Source: Glaciihabitans sp.
GTDB taxonomy: Bacteria > Actinomycetota > Actinomycetes > Actinomycetales > Microbacteriaceae
Assembly: GCA_025463785.1 (NCBI GenBank)
Contig: JAODBD010000001.1
Location: 1 to 64,000 of the forward strand
DNA: 64,000 bases
Direction of reading: 5' to 3'
The notes under the pieces: model-generated
Seen by the model: only the letters and a program-made list of their open reading frames with translations
What the model was told of the DNA's origin: nothing
Database searches by the model: none
Position numbers and translations under genes: made by a program
Shown here: positions 42,778 to 51,612 of the stretch, piece by piece
Layout: each line of letters opens with the position of its first letter
Position numbering within the stretch: the first letter of the stretch is position 1

Positions 42778-43542
42778 CTACGACTTCCGACCGATCACTA
42801 CGGTGCTGTCGTAGTCGTCGGAGTGCTCGACGCTCGTGACAAGCCCAGCGGCCTCAAACGCTGCACGTGTCGCTGGTGACTGTCGAACGCTCGTCTCGAT
42901 GAGCAGATGTCCGCCGCTCGCCAGCCACTCCGGCGCGTCGGCGGCAACACGCCGCTGAATATCAAGCCCGTCTGACCCACCGTCCAGAGCGACAAGCGCC
43001 TCGTGGTCGCGAGCCTCGGTCGGCATCATCCGAATCTCATCCGTCGGCACATACGGCGCATTCACCATGAGGATGTCGACCCGGCCACGAAGACCCGTCG
43101 GCAACGCGTCGTAGAGGTCGCCCTCGAACACTCGCGCAGGCGCGAGGTTGCGCCGCGCGCAGCGAACCTCGGCGGGGTCGAGGTCGGCGGCAAACACGTC
43201 TGCCGTCGGCAGTGCGGCGTGCACGGCGGCCGCCATCGCACCCGTTCCACAGCACAGGTCGACCACGACAGAATCCGGGCTGGCCAGCCCAAGCGCCAGC
43301 TGAACGAGAAATTGCGTGCGGTAGCGCGGTACAAACACGCCCGGCTCGACGACGATGCGGAGACCGCAGAACTCCGCCCATCCGACAATCACTTCGAGCG
43401 GTTCGCCCGCGACGCGACGCACGACGAGCGCCTCGAGTTGCTCGGGCGTGGTCGCAGCCTCGACCAACAGCGCTGCCTCGTCCTCGGCGAACACGCAGCC
43501 CGCGGCCCGTAGCCGCGAAATGACTGACTCAGAAACGTCGAT
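42778..43542 (-). CDS. PrmC-like putative N5-glutamine methyltransferase, start uncertain
   Basis: About 254 residues with the HemK/PrmC layout. The N-terminal helical part has VISRLRAAGCVFAEDEAALLVEAA; the SAM site is VVVDLCCGTGAMAAAVHAALP; and the catalytic motif is NAPYVP where PrmC has NPPY. The pattern matches the actinobacterial 'putative protein N5-glutamine methyltransferase' group, whose target is unproven. No ATG, GTG or TTG lies near the expected start. ATC at 43542, 8 nt after AAGGGAAGG, is the best-placed candidate; a GTG about 25 codons upstream lies in a poorly conserved extension. Confidence 0.82.
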   Translation of the reverse strand: MDVSESVISRLRAAGCVFAEDEAALLVEAATTPEQLEALVVRRVAGEPLEVIVGWAEFCGLRIVVEPGVFVPRYRTQFLVQLALGLASPDSVVVDLCCGTGAMAAAVHAALPTADVFAADLDPAEVRCARRNLAPARVFEGDLYDALPTGLRGRVDILMVNAPYVPTDEIRMMPTEARDHEALVALDGGSDGLDIQRRVAADAPEWLASGGHLLIETSVRQSPATRAAFEAAGLVTSVEHSDDYDSTVVIGRKS

Positions 43543-43698
43543 GGCTGATGCCTTCCCTTGATGGAACTCGAGTGGACGTGACGATGAGAATATCCCGCGC
43601 GGGCCGATCAGCACAGCAGCGGGACCTACCAAGCCGACCGCTCGTGGAGGAGGATGAGAGGCGGTCGGATGAGGCCGCGGGAGCAAGGGAGTCGTGGG

Positions 43699-44040
43699 AT
43701 GACGCGGTACCTGATTTCGTTCCCCAGCGCAGCGATGGACGTTTCCGAGGACGAGTTGCCCAAAGTGGCCCGGGACGCACATGCGGTCATCCAGGAAGCC
43801 AGGGATGTCGGCGCGTACATCTTCAGCGGCGGGCTGAACGACGACGTCGAGCCTGTTCTGGTGGCCGGTGACGGGACGGTCACCCCCGGCACCTATCCCG
43901 AGTCGAAGGAGCTGAGCGGCGGCTTCGCCGTTCTCGACCTGCCGTCGAGGGAGGCCGCCCTGGAGTGGGGCGCGAAGATCGCGGTCGCCTGCCGGTGCTC
44001 GCAGGAGGTCCGCGAGTTCCAGTTCGACCCGCTCACGTAA
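43699..44040 (+). CDS. YCII-related domain protein
   Basis: 113 residues of the YCII/DGPF fold: MTRYLISFPSAAMDVSEDE, GAYIFSGGLNDDVEPVLV, and SGGFAVLDLPSREAALEWGAKIA. These ferredoxin-like proteins are often encoded beside ECF sigma factors, but none is near. AAGGGA precedes ATG 43699. A stem CCGACCGC/GCGGTCGG lies just upstream at about 43632-43673. Confidence 0.85.
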   Translation: MTRYLISFPSAAMDVSEDELPKVARDAHAVIQEARDVGAYIFSGGLNDDVEPVLVAGDGTVTPGTYPESKELSGGFAVLDLPSREAALEWGAKIAVACRCSQEVREFQFDPLT

Positions 44041-44061
44041 CCTGAGCAGGCCCGTCGCGGC

Positions 44062-44649
44062 CTATCCGGCCCGATACTCGTAGCTGAAGCTGCCCGTGTA
44101 GCGAAACCAATCGCCGAGCAGCGGAGTATGGAGGCGCACGTCGACATGCTGGTGCTCGCCGGCCCAGGACTCTGAGACGGCAACGGTCGCGAGTTGCGGA
44201 ATCCGCACGCGCATCCCGAACACTCGCACCCACTGCCGATCAGATCGCATTTGCAGGACACCGTCGGAGATCGACAGGGCCATCCGCACTTCGAATCCCC
44301 GCTTGTTGCCCATGAAGTCGTGCAGGCGTCCGTTGGTGACCCGCATGGTGTCTTCGAGCCGCCGGTCGCGCCCTGGCAGATGAAACGTGCGGACAGCATC
44401 AAGGCCACCATCAGCTGTCGGGGTGTTCACGATTTCGAACGGCACGTCGTGGGCGTACTCCGGGAACAGGATGCACTGCCGAGCCAGGTATGCGAGCAAC
44501 GGCCGCAGGATGAGCAATCGACACCCGGCGACCTCGAAAACGCCGTTACCTACGCCGACGCCGTGACCTCCGGAAAAGTATCGGCGAAGTTCAGGGGCTA
44601 GCAAGCCAATGTCGGAACCGAGCACCCGTTCATACACCGAGTCGGTCAT
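44062..44649 (-). CDS. DUF4166 protein, paralogue 1
   Basis: 195 residues, matching DUF4166: YERVLGSDIGLLAPELRRYFSGGHGVGVGNGVFEVAG, DVPFEIVNTPTADGGLDAVRTFHLPGRDR, and a C-terminal beta-rich end. It is a paralogue of the next gene, with shared spacing of the GxGxG, DVPF and NGRxxDxxG motifs. DUF4166 has no known function but is often fused to lipid- or oxidoreductase-type domains. Its ATG overlaps the upstream stop by 4 bp. Confidence 0.85.
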   Translation of the reverse strand: MTDSVYERVLGSDIGLLAPELRRYFSGGHGVGVGNGVFEVAGCRLLILRPLLAYLARQCILFPEYAHDVPFEIVNTPTADGGLDAVRTFHLPGRDRRLEDTMRVTNGRLHDFMGNKRGFEVRMALSISDGVLQMRSDRQWVRVFGMRVRIPQLATVAVSESWAGEHQHVDVRLHTPLLGDWFRYTGSFSYEYRAG

Positions 44650-45317
44650 ACCCGGCCTTCGTGTCGTATGGGCTTCAGTCGCTCTGGCGCGTCGCTCGCT
44701 TCAGGGAATTCACAGTGAAACTCGCCTTCGTAGCCGAACAGGAAGCCGAACATCCGGTTTCGGACTTCCATCTTGATTCTGTAAACGCCAGCCTCATCGT
44801 CGAACCGCTCGTGGAGTTCGGCTCGACCGCTGAAGAGCATTGGGAAAGGGAATGCGATAAATCGCCCCTCGTAGAACCGCTGTGCGTTGGAGGTGAGGCG
44901 CAGAGAGCCGTCGTCCTCAACTCTGAGGTCGAGATCGACTGCCAGGTGCTGATGTGTGCCGAGGTAATCGAGTATTCGACCATTGCTGAGAATCATGGTC
45001 GCGTCGAATCGGCTCGGCTTGCGCCGTACCCGATACTCCCGCACGAACGTCACAGTCTCGCGGCCGAGTGGATCTCGGTATGGGAAGTTTTCAATCGTGA
45101 AAGGGACGTCTTCGCCGACATCCGGGATAAGGATGTTGCGCAGCTTCCCGATGTGCAGGAACGGCACAACCCACCAGTGCCCGCGCCGGATGCGAGACAT
45201 CGTCCCCGTGCCGACACAGGCATATCCGGAGTCGAGGCCGACGCCGAATCGCTTTTGCATCATCGGCGAAAGTCGAGCGAAATCATCGCCCAGCGCGCTT
45301 TCGAATATCGAGGTCAT
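44646..45317 (-). CDS. DUF4166 protein, paralogue 2
   Basis: 223 residues with FESALGDDFARLSPMMQKRFGVG, a GTGTM segment, DVPFTIENFPYRDPLGRETVTFVREYRV and ILSNGRILDYLGTHQHLAVDLDL. It is the middle gene of a three-gene unit with 4-bp overlaps at both ends (SRPBCC protein, this protein, paralogue 1). The unit may act on a lipid or other hydrophobic ligand, judging by the SRPBCC partner (inferred). Confidence 0.85.
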   Translation of the reverse strand: MTSIFESALGDDFARLSPMMQKRFGVGLDSGYACVGTGTMSRIRRGHWWVVPFLHIGKLRNILIPDVGEDVPFTIENFPYRDPLGRETVTFVREYRVRRKPSRFDATMILSNGRILDYLGTHQHLAVDLDLRVEDDGSLRLTSNAQRFYEGRFIAFPFPMLFSGRAELHERFDDEAGVYRIKMEVRNRMFGFLFGYEGEFHCEFPEASDAPERLKPIRHEGRV

Positions 45318-45940
45318 GGCGCTTCGAGGGTATCGAGTGTGGCGGGCGAATCATCCATCGCGCGCCCGCGACGGGGAACACGGCGACTACGAGCTGCACG
45401 CGGCCTGTCGTGCTTCCAGAAAAGCAACGCCGACCACAGTGGCCAGGCCTCCGGCTCGACTCCGGTCTCGGCCCAGATGCGTAGCCGGTCAAAGCTCCAT
45501 GCGGTCATCCAGCCAATAAGTCGGCGAAGGATGATCGCATCCAGAATCCGCCCCCATCCCGGCTCATAGTCATAGCCGGTGATGAAGGTGACCCCGTCAG
45601 AGTTCGGAACGTACCGCCAATAGCCACGCCCCTCGCCGAGCGGCGACAAACGGTCTGTTGTCGTGAACCGAAGTGCGGAGGTTCGCGTGCCGTCGGGCCT
45701 GCTTCGCTCGCCAAGCGAAGTGCCAGTCCCGACGATCGTGTGTAGCGGAAACCGTCGTTCGTAACGGAACCCGTAGCCTCCACTCGGGAGTTCAGTCGTG
45801 GGCACTATCGAGCTGAATCGGAGATCCCAGCGCGGATGTTGCGCCGGCTCTTGAGTGAGTTCCCACACGCGGTCGATGGAACTGCGAATCTCAATCTCGA
45901 CGTATATTGCCGATCGCCCCATGCGCCCATCATTGCGCAT
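45314..45940 (-). CDS. SRPBCC-fold (START-like) protein
   Basis: 208 residues: EIEIRSSIDRVWELTQEPAQHPRWDLRFSSI is a typical polyketide-cyclase/START opening, and GYWRYVPNSDGVTFITGYDYEPGWGRILDAIILRRLIGWMTAWSFDRLRIWAE closes the cavity helix. The last 40 residues are basic and probably disordered. ATG 45922 is an alternative start. It is first gene of the DUF4166 unit. Confidence 0.82.
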   Translation of the reverse strand: MRNDGRMGRSAIYVEIEIRSSIDRVWELTQEPAQHPRWDLRFSSIVPTTELPSGGYGFRYERRFPLHTIVGTGTSLGERSRPDGTRTSALRFTTTDRLSPLGEGRGYWRYVPNSDGVTFITGYDYEPGWGRILDAIILRRLIGWMTAWSFDRLRIWAETGVEPEAWPLWSALLFWKHDRPRAARSRRVPRRGRAMDDSPATLDTLEAP

Positions 45941-45970
45941 GCGTCACGCCTGGACGATCTTGACGCTCAG

Positions 45971-46043
45971 TGCCCCCGGCAGGATTCGAACCTGCGGCCA
46001 AGACATTAGAAGGGTCCTGCTCTATCCCCTGAGCTACGGAGGC
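45971..46043 (-). tRNA. tRNA-Arg (anticodon TCT)
   Basis: Acceptor GCCTCCG/CGGGGGC pairs with one wobble; the D arm GCTC/GAGC and T arm GCAGG-TTCGAAT-CCTGC are regular. The anticodon loop CTTCTAA gives TCT, reading AGA. The last pair of the anticodon stem (31-39) is C opposite T, a mismatch. CCA is not encoded. The 311 bp that follow, up to the phosphoketolase gene, show no gene; only the -10 box of that gene is recognised. Confidence 0.9.
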
Positions 46044-46354
46044 GACGCGCCGAGTCTATTACGAGCGGCTCAAAATCGACGGCTCGGCCAGGCTTCCGCA
46101 GGAGAAAATGCGACGCGCCGAGCTATTCGGCTCGATAGTGCGGTGTGTTGCAATTCGTCCGATTTTAGGAGAAGCGGGCGGTTCGCGAAAGGCGAGTTCG
46201 CGTAAAGAAAGACCAGGACCGCGAAACTAAGAACATAGAGTGACATCGGCCTCGCCGAGCCCTACGAATGGCTACTGCCAATCGCACCGCCCGGCACCAA
46301 AAGTTAGGACATTGGTCCCGTGTCGGGCCCATCGTCCGGCCATAGTCTTGATTG

Positions 46355-48796
46355 ATGACCGATACCGCGAACGGCACTGAAGCTCCGACCACTCGCAACC
46401 TCGACGTCGTCAACAAATGGTGGCGCGCAGCCAACTACCTTTCGGTCGGGCAGATCTACCTGCTCGACAACGCACGGCTCAAGCGTCCACTCACTGTCGA
46501 TGACACCAAGCCGCGCCTCCTCGGCCACTTTGGCACGACGCCGGCACTCAACCTCGTCTGGGCGCACATGAACCGCCTGATCATCGAACGTGATCTCGAC
46601 GTCGTGTACATCGCCGGTCCCGGTCACGGCGGACCCGGCGTCGTCGCGAACGCCTGGCTCGATGGCACCTACACCGAGCTGTTCTCCGAGATCACCCGCG
46701 ACGGCGACGGCATGCAGAAGCTGTTTCGCCAATTCTCGTTCCCGGGCGGCATCCCGTCGCATGCGGCTCCGGAGACCCCCGGTTCGATCAATGAGGGTGG
46801 CGAGCTCGGCTACTCGCTGGTGCACGCGTATGGGGCAGCGCTCGACAACCCGAACCTGCTTCTCGCCTGCGTCATCGGTGACGGTGAGGCCGAGACGGCT
46901 ACGCTCGCGACGAGTTGGCACCTCAACAAGTTTCTGAGCGCGAAGACGGATGGCGCCGTTCTGCCGATCCTGAATCTCAATGGCTACAAGATCGCCAACC
47001 CGACAGTCCTGGCGCGGATCCCCGCTGAGGAGCTCCTGACGCTGATGCGCGGGTACGGCTACCAGCCGGTCATCGTGTCGGGCGGGTTCGACGGTGAAGA
47101 CCCTATGGCCGTACACGCGAGGTTTGCCGATGCACTCGAGAATGCGCTCGACGAAATTGCGGGCATCCAGAAGTCCGCCCGGGTGGACGGCAACGCTGAG
47201 CGCCCGCTCTGGCCCATGATCGTGCTGAAGACACCCAAGGGATGGACCGGCCCCAGGTTCGTCGACGGGCTGCCGGTCGAGAACACCTGGCGCGCGCATC
47301 AGGTTCCGATCGCGAATGTTCGTGACAAGCCTGAGCACCTGCAGCAACTCGAAGACTGGATGCGCAGCTACAAGGCCGAGGAGCTCTTCGACGCCGACGG
47401 CAAACCGATTGCCGCCCTCGACGCGAACAAGCCGAAAGGTGAGAGGCGGATGTCGGCGAACCCGAACGCGAACGGCGGACTCCTCCTGCGCGCGCTTTCG
47501 CTCCCGCCACTCGACGATCACGCGGTGGACCTTGGCGCGGGGCGTGGTGCCGTCATCGAACCGACTCGCGTTCTGGGCGGCTGGCTGCGGGATGTCATCT
47601 CCGCCAACCCGGACAACTTCCGCATCTTCGGCCCGGATGAGACGGCATCCAATCGCCTCGACGACGTTTACCAGGTCACGGCGAAGGCCTGGCAGGGATC
47701 AACGCTGCCAACCGACGAGCACCTCGCCCACGAGGGCCGGGTCATCGAAGCGCTCAGCGAAAACCTCATGCAGGGACTGCTTGAGGGCTACCTTCTGACT
47801 GGTCGGCACGGGCTGTTCAACTCCTATGAGGCGTTCATCCACATTGTCGATGCGATGTTCAACCAGCACGCCAAGTGGCTGGAGTCAGCCGCAGAGGTCG
47901 ACTGGCGGCGCTCGATCGCGTCCTTCACCTACCTGCTGTCGTCCCACGTCTGGCGCCAGGACCACAACGGCTTCTCGCACCAGGATCCGGGATTTCTCGA
48001 CCACGTGATCAACAAGCGGGCAAGCGTCGTGCGCGTGTACCTCCCGGCCGACGCAAACCAGTTGCTCGTGACCATGGAGCACACCCTCGCAACCCGCGAT
48101 TACGTCAACGTGATAGTCGCAGGCAAGCAGCCGACGCCGACGTTCCTGAGCCTTGAAGAGGCACGCGAGCACGGCGCCCGCGGCGTGAGCGTCTGGGACT
48201 GGGCCGGCACCGAGGTCGAGGGCGAGGATCCGGATGTCGTGGTTGCCTCCGCAGGTGACGTCCCGACAATCGAGGCGATGGCCGCCGTCCAGATTCTGAA
48301 GCACGAGGTGCCGGAGCTGAAGATACGTTTCGTCAACGTCGTCGACCTGCTTCGCCTGCAGGACAGCACCGAGCATCCACACGGGCTCGAGTCCGACCAG
48401 TTCGACGCGGTATTCACGCGTGACAAGCCCATCATTTTCGCGTTCCACGGCTACCCGTCGCTCGTCCACAGGCTCACATACCGGCGCACCAACAACGCGA
48501 ACATTCACGTGCGCGGATTCAACGAGCGCGGCACCACTACGACCCCGTTCGACATGCTGATGCTCAACGATCTCGACCGGTTCAGGCTGGTCATGGACGT
48601 CATCCGGCGCGTGCCGTCACTCGGCACGAAATACGCCGCGCTCAGCCAGCGCATGGACGACGAGCGGATGTCGCACCGGGCCTACACGCGCATCCACGGC
48701 GAAGACCCGGAAGACGTCTCGACCACCGAGGGCCTGCCGTTCGAGGCAAGCGCGGTGCGAGTAGATGCGACGGGCGACGACAACGCCAAGGACTAA
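46355..48796 (+). CDS. xfp: Xylulose-5-phosphate/fructose-6-phosphate phosphoketolase
   Basis: An 813-residue thiamine-diphosphate enzyme that splits xylulose 5-phosphate or fructose 6-phosphate with phosphate to give acetyl phosphate. Signatures are [73 protein letters not shown] (ThDP site), and [22 protein letters not shown]. The length is normal. TAGTCT at 46343-46348 lies 6 nt before the ATG: leaderless. No acetate kinase is adjacent. Confidence 0.96.
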   Translation: MTDTANGTEAPTTRNLDVVNKWWRAANYLSVGQIYLLDNARLKRPLTVDDTKPRLLGHFGTTPALNLVWAHMNRLIIERDLDVVYIAGPGHGGPGVVANAWLDGTYTELFSEITRDGDGMQKLFRQFSFPGGIPSHAAPETPGSINEGGELGYSLVHAYGAALDNPNLLLACVIGDGEAETATLATSWHLNKFLSAKTDGAVLPILNLNGYKIANPTVLARIPAEELLTLMRGYGYQPVIVSGGFDGEDPMAVHARFADALENALDEIAGIQKSARVDGNAERPLWPMIVLKTPKGWTGPRFVDGLPVENTWRAHQVPIANVRDKPEHLQQLEDWMRSYKAEELFDADGKPIAALDANKPKGERRMSANPNANGGLLLRALSLPPLDDHAVDLGAGRGAVIEPTRVLGGWLRDVISANPDNFRIFGPDETASNRLDDVYQVTAKAWQGSTLPTDEHLAHEGRVIEALSENLMQGLLEGYLLTGRHGLFNSYEAFIHIVDAMFNQHAKWLESAAEVDWRRSIASFTYLLSSHVWRQDHNGFSHQDPGFLDHVINKRASVVRVYLPADANQLLVTMEHTLATRDYVNVIVAGKQPTPTFLSLEEAREHGARGVSVWDWAGTEVEGEDPDVVVASAGDVPTIEAMAAVQILKHEVPELKIRFVNVVDLLRLQDSTEHPHGLESDQFDAVFTRDKPIIFAFHGYPSLVHRLTYRRTNNANIHVRGFNERGTTTTPFDMLMLNDLDRFRLVMDVIRRVPSLGTKYAALSQRMDDERMSHRAYTRIHGEDPEDVSTTEGLPFEASAVRVDATGDDNAKD

Positions 48797-48861
48797 AACG
48801 TCAGGGGCTAACACGATTGCCAGTCGGCCCGTGCGCTGCTGCGGGCCACTCCCGCGCTAAC

Positions 48862-49122
48862 TCACATTGCTTTCGCGAGCGCCGAGAGCACCTGGTTGAG
48901 CGACGGAATCCCCTCGGCACGGAACACCTCGTCGCCGGACTTACCGCGAACAATCACCGTGGGTGTCGACCGGATGCCGAGCCGCTCGGCTTCACTCTCG
49001 TCGCGAACGACATCGCGTTCGACAATGTTCATCGCGCTCACGAGTCGCCCCGCCTCGCCGAGTACCCGGCGCGTCACCATGCACGGTTCGCAGAATGCTG
49101 AGCTGAAGAATTCGACGTCCAC
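48862..49122 (-). CDS. Thioredoxin/glutaredoxin-like small protein
   Basis: 86 residues: a beta strand VEFFSSAFCEPCMVTRRVL with redox pair CEPC, then VVRDESEAERLGIRSTPTVIVRGKSGDEVF with the cis-Pro (STPT) of the thioredoxin fold. It could be a mycoredoxin or thiol-exchange protein. GTG 49122 is the start. Confidence 0.85.
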   Translation of the reverse strand: MDVEFFSSAFCEPCMVTRRVLGEAGRLVSAMNIVERDVVRDESEAERLGIRSTPTVIVRGKSGDEVFRAEGIPSLNQVLSALAKAM

Positions 49123-49173
49123 GTTGGGTGCAACGCGCCATCGTGCGGCACGATTCCCCGCACATGGCAGCGT

Positions 49174-49449
49174 TTAGGTGTCGTACCGCTCTTCGGTCGC
49201 CTCGAGGCCGTCGGCATCCTTCGGGTCCCAGACGTAGGTGACGTGTACGCGGTCGCCCACCCGCTTGGCACTCACCGCCGTGTACGCGAACTCTGCGGCA
49301 GCAGCCGACTCGAGTCCGTTGACGATGATTTCGTCATCCCACCCCGACTCTGTCGCAATGCGCTTGTCGGTCTGCGCGTCGTTGGGCCCGCCGGAGAAAA
49401 TCACGATGTACTCATCGCCGTGCTTGAGAGTGGGCTGATCGTTCGTCAT
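49174..49449 (-). CDS. Small conserved hypothetical protein
   Basis: 91 residues, acidic, predicted mostly beta: DEYIVIFSGGPNDAQTDKRIATESGWDDEIIV, then SAKRVGDRVHVTYVWDPKDADGLEA. No family recognised. TAAGCT is 6 nt before the ATG with no ribosome-binding site: leaderless. It is divergent from orn. Confidence 0.7.
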   Translation of the reverse strand: MTNDQPTLKHGDEYIVIFSGGPNDAQTDKRIATESGWDDEIIVNGLESAAAAEFAYTAVSAKRVGDRVHVTYVWDPKDADGLEATEERYDT

Positions 49450-49522
49450 GACCCCAGCTTAGAACTGCGGTCGGGGAGGCCAGCGCCGTCGTTGAGTCAG
49501 ATGCCCTCGTTAGTATGGTGTC

Positions 49523-50143
49523 GTGGCTTCAGCGGATGACCGGTTGGTCTGGATCGATTGCGAAATGACCGGCCTCGACCTCTCGGTCGACGAACTCGTT
49601 GAGGTGGCCGTCGTCATCACCGACTACGACCTTGTGCCGGTTGATCCGGGGTTCACGATTGTGATCAGACCCGATCAGACCGCGTGGGACAACATGGGCG
49701 ACTTCGTTCGCGCCATGCACACGGCGAGCGGGCTTCTTGACGAGATTCCCTCCGGCAAGAGCCTGGCCGAGGCCGAGTACGAGGTTCTTGAGTACATCCT
49801 GAAATTCGTCCCAGGCGCGCAGAGCGCCCCGCTCGCCGGCAACACCATCGGCACCGACCGGATGTTTCTGGCCAAGTTCATGCCGCGAGTCGACTCCCAC
49901 CTGCACTACCGCAGCATTGACGTCTCCTCCATCAAGGAACTCGCTCGACACTGGTTCCCTCGCGTGTACTTCAATGCGCCGGCGAAGAATGGCGGGCATC
50001 GCGCGCTGGCCGACATTCTCGAGTCGATTCGTGAACTCGAGTACTACCGTGGCGTTGTTTTCGTGCCGGAGCCTGGCCCGACATCCGATCAGGCGCAGGG
50101 TGTCTCCGCAGCCGTAGTGACCCAATGGGCATCCCGGCTGTAA
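49523..50143 (+). CDS. orn: Oligoribonuclease
   Basis: A 206-residue DEDDh 3'-5' exonuclease degrading 2-5-nt RNA and pGpG. Exo motifs: VWIDCEMTGLDLSVDELVEV (D, E), NTIGTDRMFLAKFMP (D) and GGHRALADI (H, D). The start is GTG 49523, with TAGTAT 6 nt upstream and no ribosome-binding site: leaderless. Orn is essential in many actinobacteria. Confidence 0.97.
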   Translation: MASADDRLVWIDCEMTGLDLSVDELVEVAVVITDYDLVPVDPGFTIVIRPDQTAWDNMGDFVRAMHTASGLLDEIPSGKSLAEAEYEVLEYILKFVPGAQSAPLAGNTIGTDRMFLAKFMPRVDSHLHYRSIDVSSIKELARHWFPRVYFNAPAKNGGHRALADILESIRELEYYRGVVFVPEPGPTSDQAQGVSAAVVTQWASRL

Positions 50144-50243
50144 TAGACTTTCCGGTTGTAAGAGGCCGCTGGCAGGAAATCTGCTCGTAGAAAATGCGGT
50201 TTGTTGCTGCACAGCGATCGTGGCTGCGTCAAGCGACAGCATG

Positions 50244-50319
50244 GTGGGCGTAGCTCAGTTGGTAGAGCACTGGCTTGTGGTGCCGGGGGTCGCGGGTTCA
50301 AGCCCCGTCGTCCACCCCA
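50244..50319 (+). tRNA. tRNA-His (anticodon GTG)
   Basis: Acceptor GTGGGCG/CGTCCAC with one wobble, anticodon stem CTGGC/GCCGG around TTGTGGT, and T arm GCGGG-TTCAAGC-CCCGT. The base just before (50243) is G, giving the extra G-1 that marks tRNA-His, opposite discriminator C73. CCA is encoded at 50317-50319. Confidence 0.96.
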
Positions 50320-50328
50320 AAGAATCAC

Positions 50329-50372
50329 GAGGAATGCGGTCAGGCCCAGGGTCTGGCCGCATTCCTCATTTG
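50329..50372 (+). terminator. Terminator after tRNA-His
   Basis: GAGGAATGCGG pairs with CCGCATTCCTC, and pairing continues inward with wobbles to about 17 bp around CCAGG; the stem is followed by ATTTG. It begins 10 bp after the tRNA end. The T run is short but position and stability fit. Confidence 0.65.
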
Positions 50373-50430
50373 TGGGCGCTTCATGCGGCGGTACCGGGTG
50401 AAACTTGCGCAGCCGTGAAATGCTGAAGTC

Positions 50431-50727
50431 GTGGCTGACACGCTTGAGCGCACGGATGAGCGCACCGAACAGTGGCAGCAGACCGTCCTCGAGCGGCCGT
50501 GGGTGACGATCGTGTGGAACGATCCGGTCAACCTGGTCTCCTACGTGGAATGGATCTTCCGCACCTATTTCGGGTTCGACCGCACGGAGGCCCACCGCCT
50601 GACCATGCTGGTGCACAACGAGGGCAAAGCCGTGGTGGCGTCCGGCACGCGCGAAGAGATGGAACGCCATGTCACCGCGATGCACGGTTTCGGACTCTGG
50701 GCGACGCTGCAGAAGGACGAGGCATGA
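50431..50727 (+). CDS. clpS: ATP-dependent Clp protease adaptor ClpS
   Basis: 98 residues. The ClpS core contains PWVTIVWNDPVNLVSYVEWIFRTYFGF (N-degron pocket, DPVN as in DPxN motif), AHRLTMLVHNEGKAVV and MHGFGLWATLQ. It delivers N-end-rule substrates to ClpAP/ClpCP. The start is GTG 50431. It overlaps the DUF2017 gene by 4 bp. Confidence 0.95.
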   Translation: MADTLERTDERTEQWQQTVLERPWVTIVWNDPVNLVSYVEWIFRTYFGFDRTEAHRLTMLVHNEGKAVVASGTREEMERHVTAMHGFGLWATLQKDEA

Positions 50728-51242
50728 ACGGGTTCCGCCGGAGCGGCGACGATGTCGTCGCGAAATTCGGCCTCGAGGATGCGGAACTGCTCGCAACCCT
50801 GGCGCGCCAGGTGGCCGTGCTCATCGCCGATCGTGGCGAGCCCGGCGATGATCCCGTGCTCGACCGGCTTCTTCCCGACGCATATCGTGACAGCGCAGAG
50901 GACGCCGCCGAGTTTCGCCGCTTCACCGAGTCCGAGCTCGGCGATCAGAAGGTTGCGAACGCACTCGCGATTGCCGAATCCCTCGACACCAGTCCCGGTA
51001 GCAAAAACGTGACCGTGCGACTGGATGCCGGCGACGCGATGTCGTGGCTGCGGGCTCTCACAGACATCCGGCTCGCTCTCGGCACCCGACTCGGCCTGAC
51101 CGACGAAGGCGTACCCGACCTGGGCGGCGGCGGCAGCGGCGGCGGCAGCGAGCACGACGCTGACCAGTCCGCGCTCACTTACGCGATCTATTCCTGGCTG
51201 AGCGCCGTGCAGGAGTCGCTCGTGCACGCCGTGGACCGCTGA
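50724..51242 (+). CDS. DUF2017 protein
   Basis: 172 residues (MNGFRRSGDDVVAKFGLEDAELLATLARQVAVLI...), helical. It includes NVTVRLDAGDAMSWLRALTDIRLALGTRLG and a Gly-rich loop GGGGSGGGS, the latter encoded by a GGC repeat. It is found in most actinobacteria between clpS and a zincin-like gene; function unknown. ATG 50724 overlaps the clpS stop. Confidence 0.92.
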   Translation: MNGFRRSGDDVVAKFGLEDAELLATLARQVAVLIADRGEPGDDPVLDRLLPDAYRDSAEDAAEFRRFTESELGDQKVANALAIAESLDTSPGSKNVTVRLDAGDAMSWLRALTDIRLALGTRLGLTDEGVPDLGGGGSGGGSEHDADQSALTYAIYSWLSAVQESLVHAVDR

Positions 51243-51261
51243 TGTACGGCGGGCGATTCTG

Positions 51262-51612
51262 ATGAATGGAGTTGATGCCGCAGAGTTCGAGCGGCTGGTG
51301 ACGGCTGAGCTCGATTCGCTGCCGGACGAGATGGTCGACGGAATCGAGAACGTCGGCTTCGTCACGCAGGATCGACCAGATGACGGATCCCTCCGCCTGC
51401 TCGGCCTCTACACCGGCATCGCCCTGACGCGGCGAGGTCACTACGGATTCGGCGAGCTGCCCGATCGCATCGTGCTGTACCGCGAGCCGCTGCTCTCGAT
51501 CTCGCGGGATTTGGATGATCTGAAGCACAACATCCACGTCACCATGGTGCACGAGATCGGCCACTACTACGGGCTCGACGACGATGAGCTGCAGAAACTG
51601 GGCTGGGGCTAG
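51262..51612 (+). CDS. Zincin-like metallopeptidase-family protein
   Basis: 116 residues with zinc motif HEIGHYYGLDDDELQKLGW (HExxH...D) at the C-terminus and LPDRIVLYREPLLSISRDLDDLKHNIHVTMV before it. It is the third gene of the conserved clpS-DUF2017-zincin set. Activity of the minimal domain is not proven. Its stop shares bases with the stop of the convergent kinase-like gene (CTAG overlap). Confidence 0.92.
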   Translation: MNGVDAAEFERLVTAELDSLPDEMVDGIENVGFVTQDRPDDGSLRLLGLYTGIALTRRGHYGFGELPDRIVLYREPLLSISRDLDDLKHNIHVTMVHEIGHYYGLDDDELQKLGWG

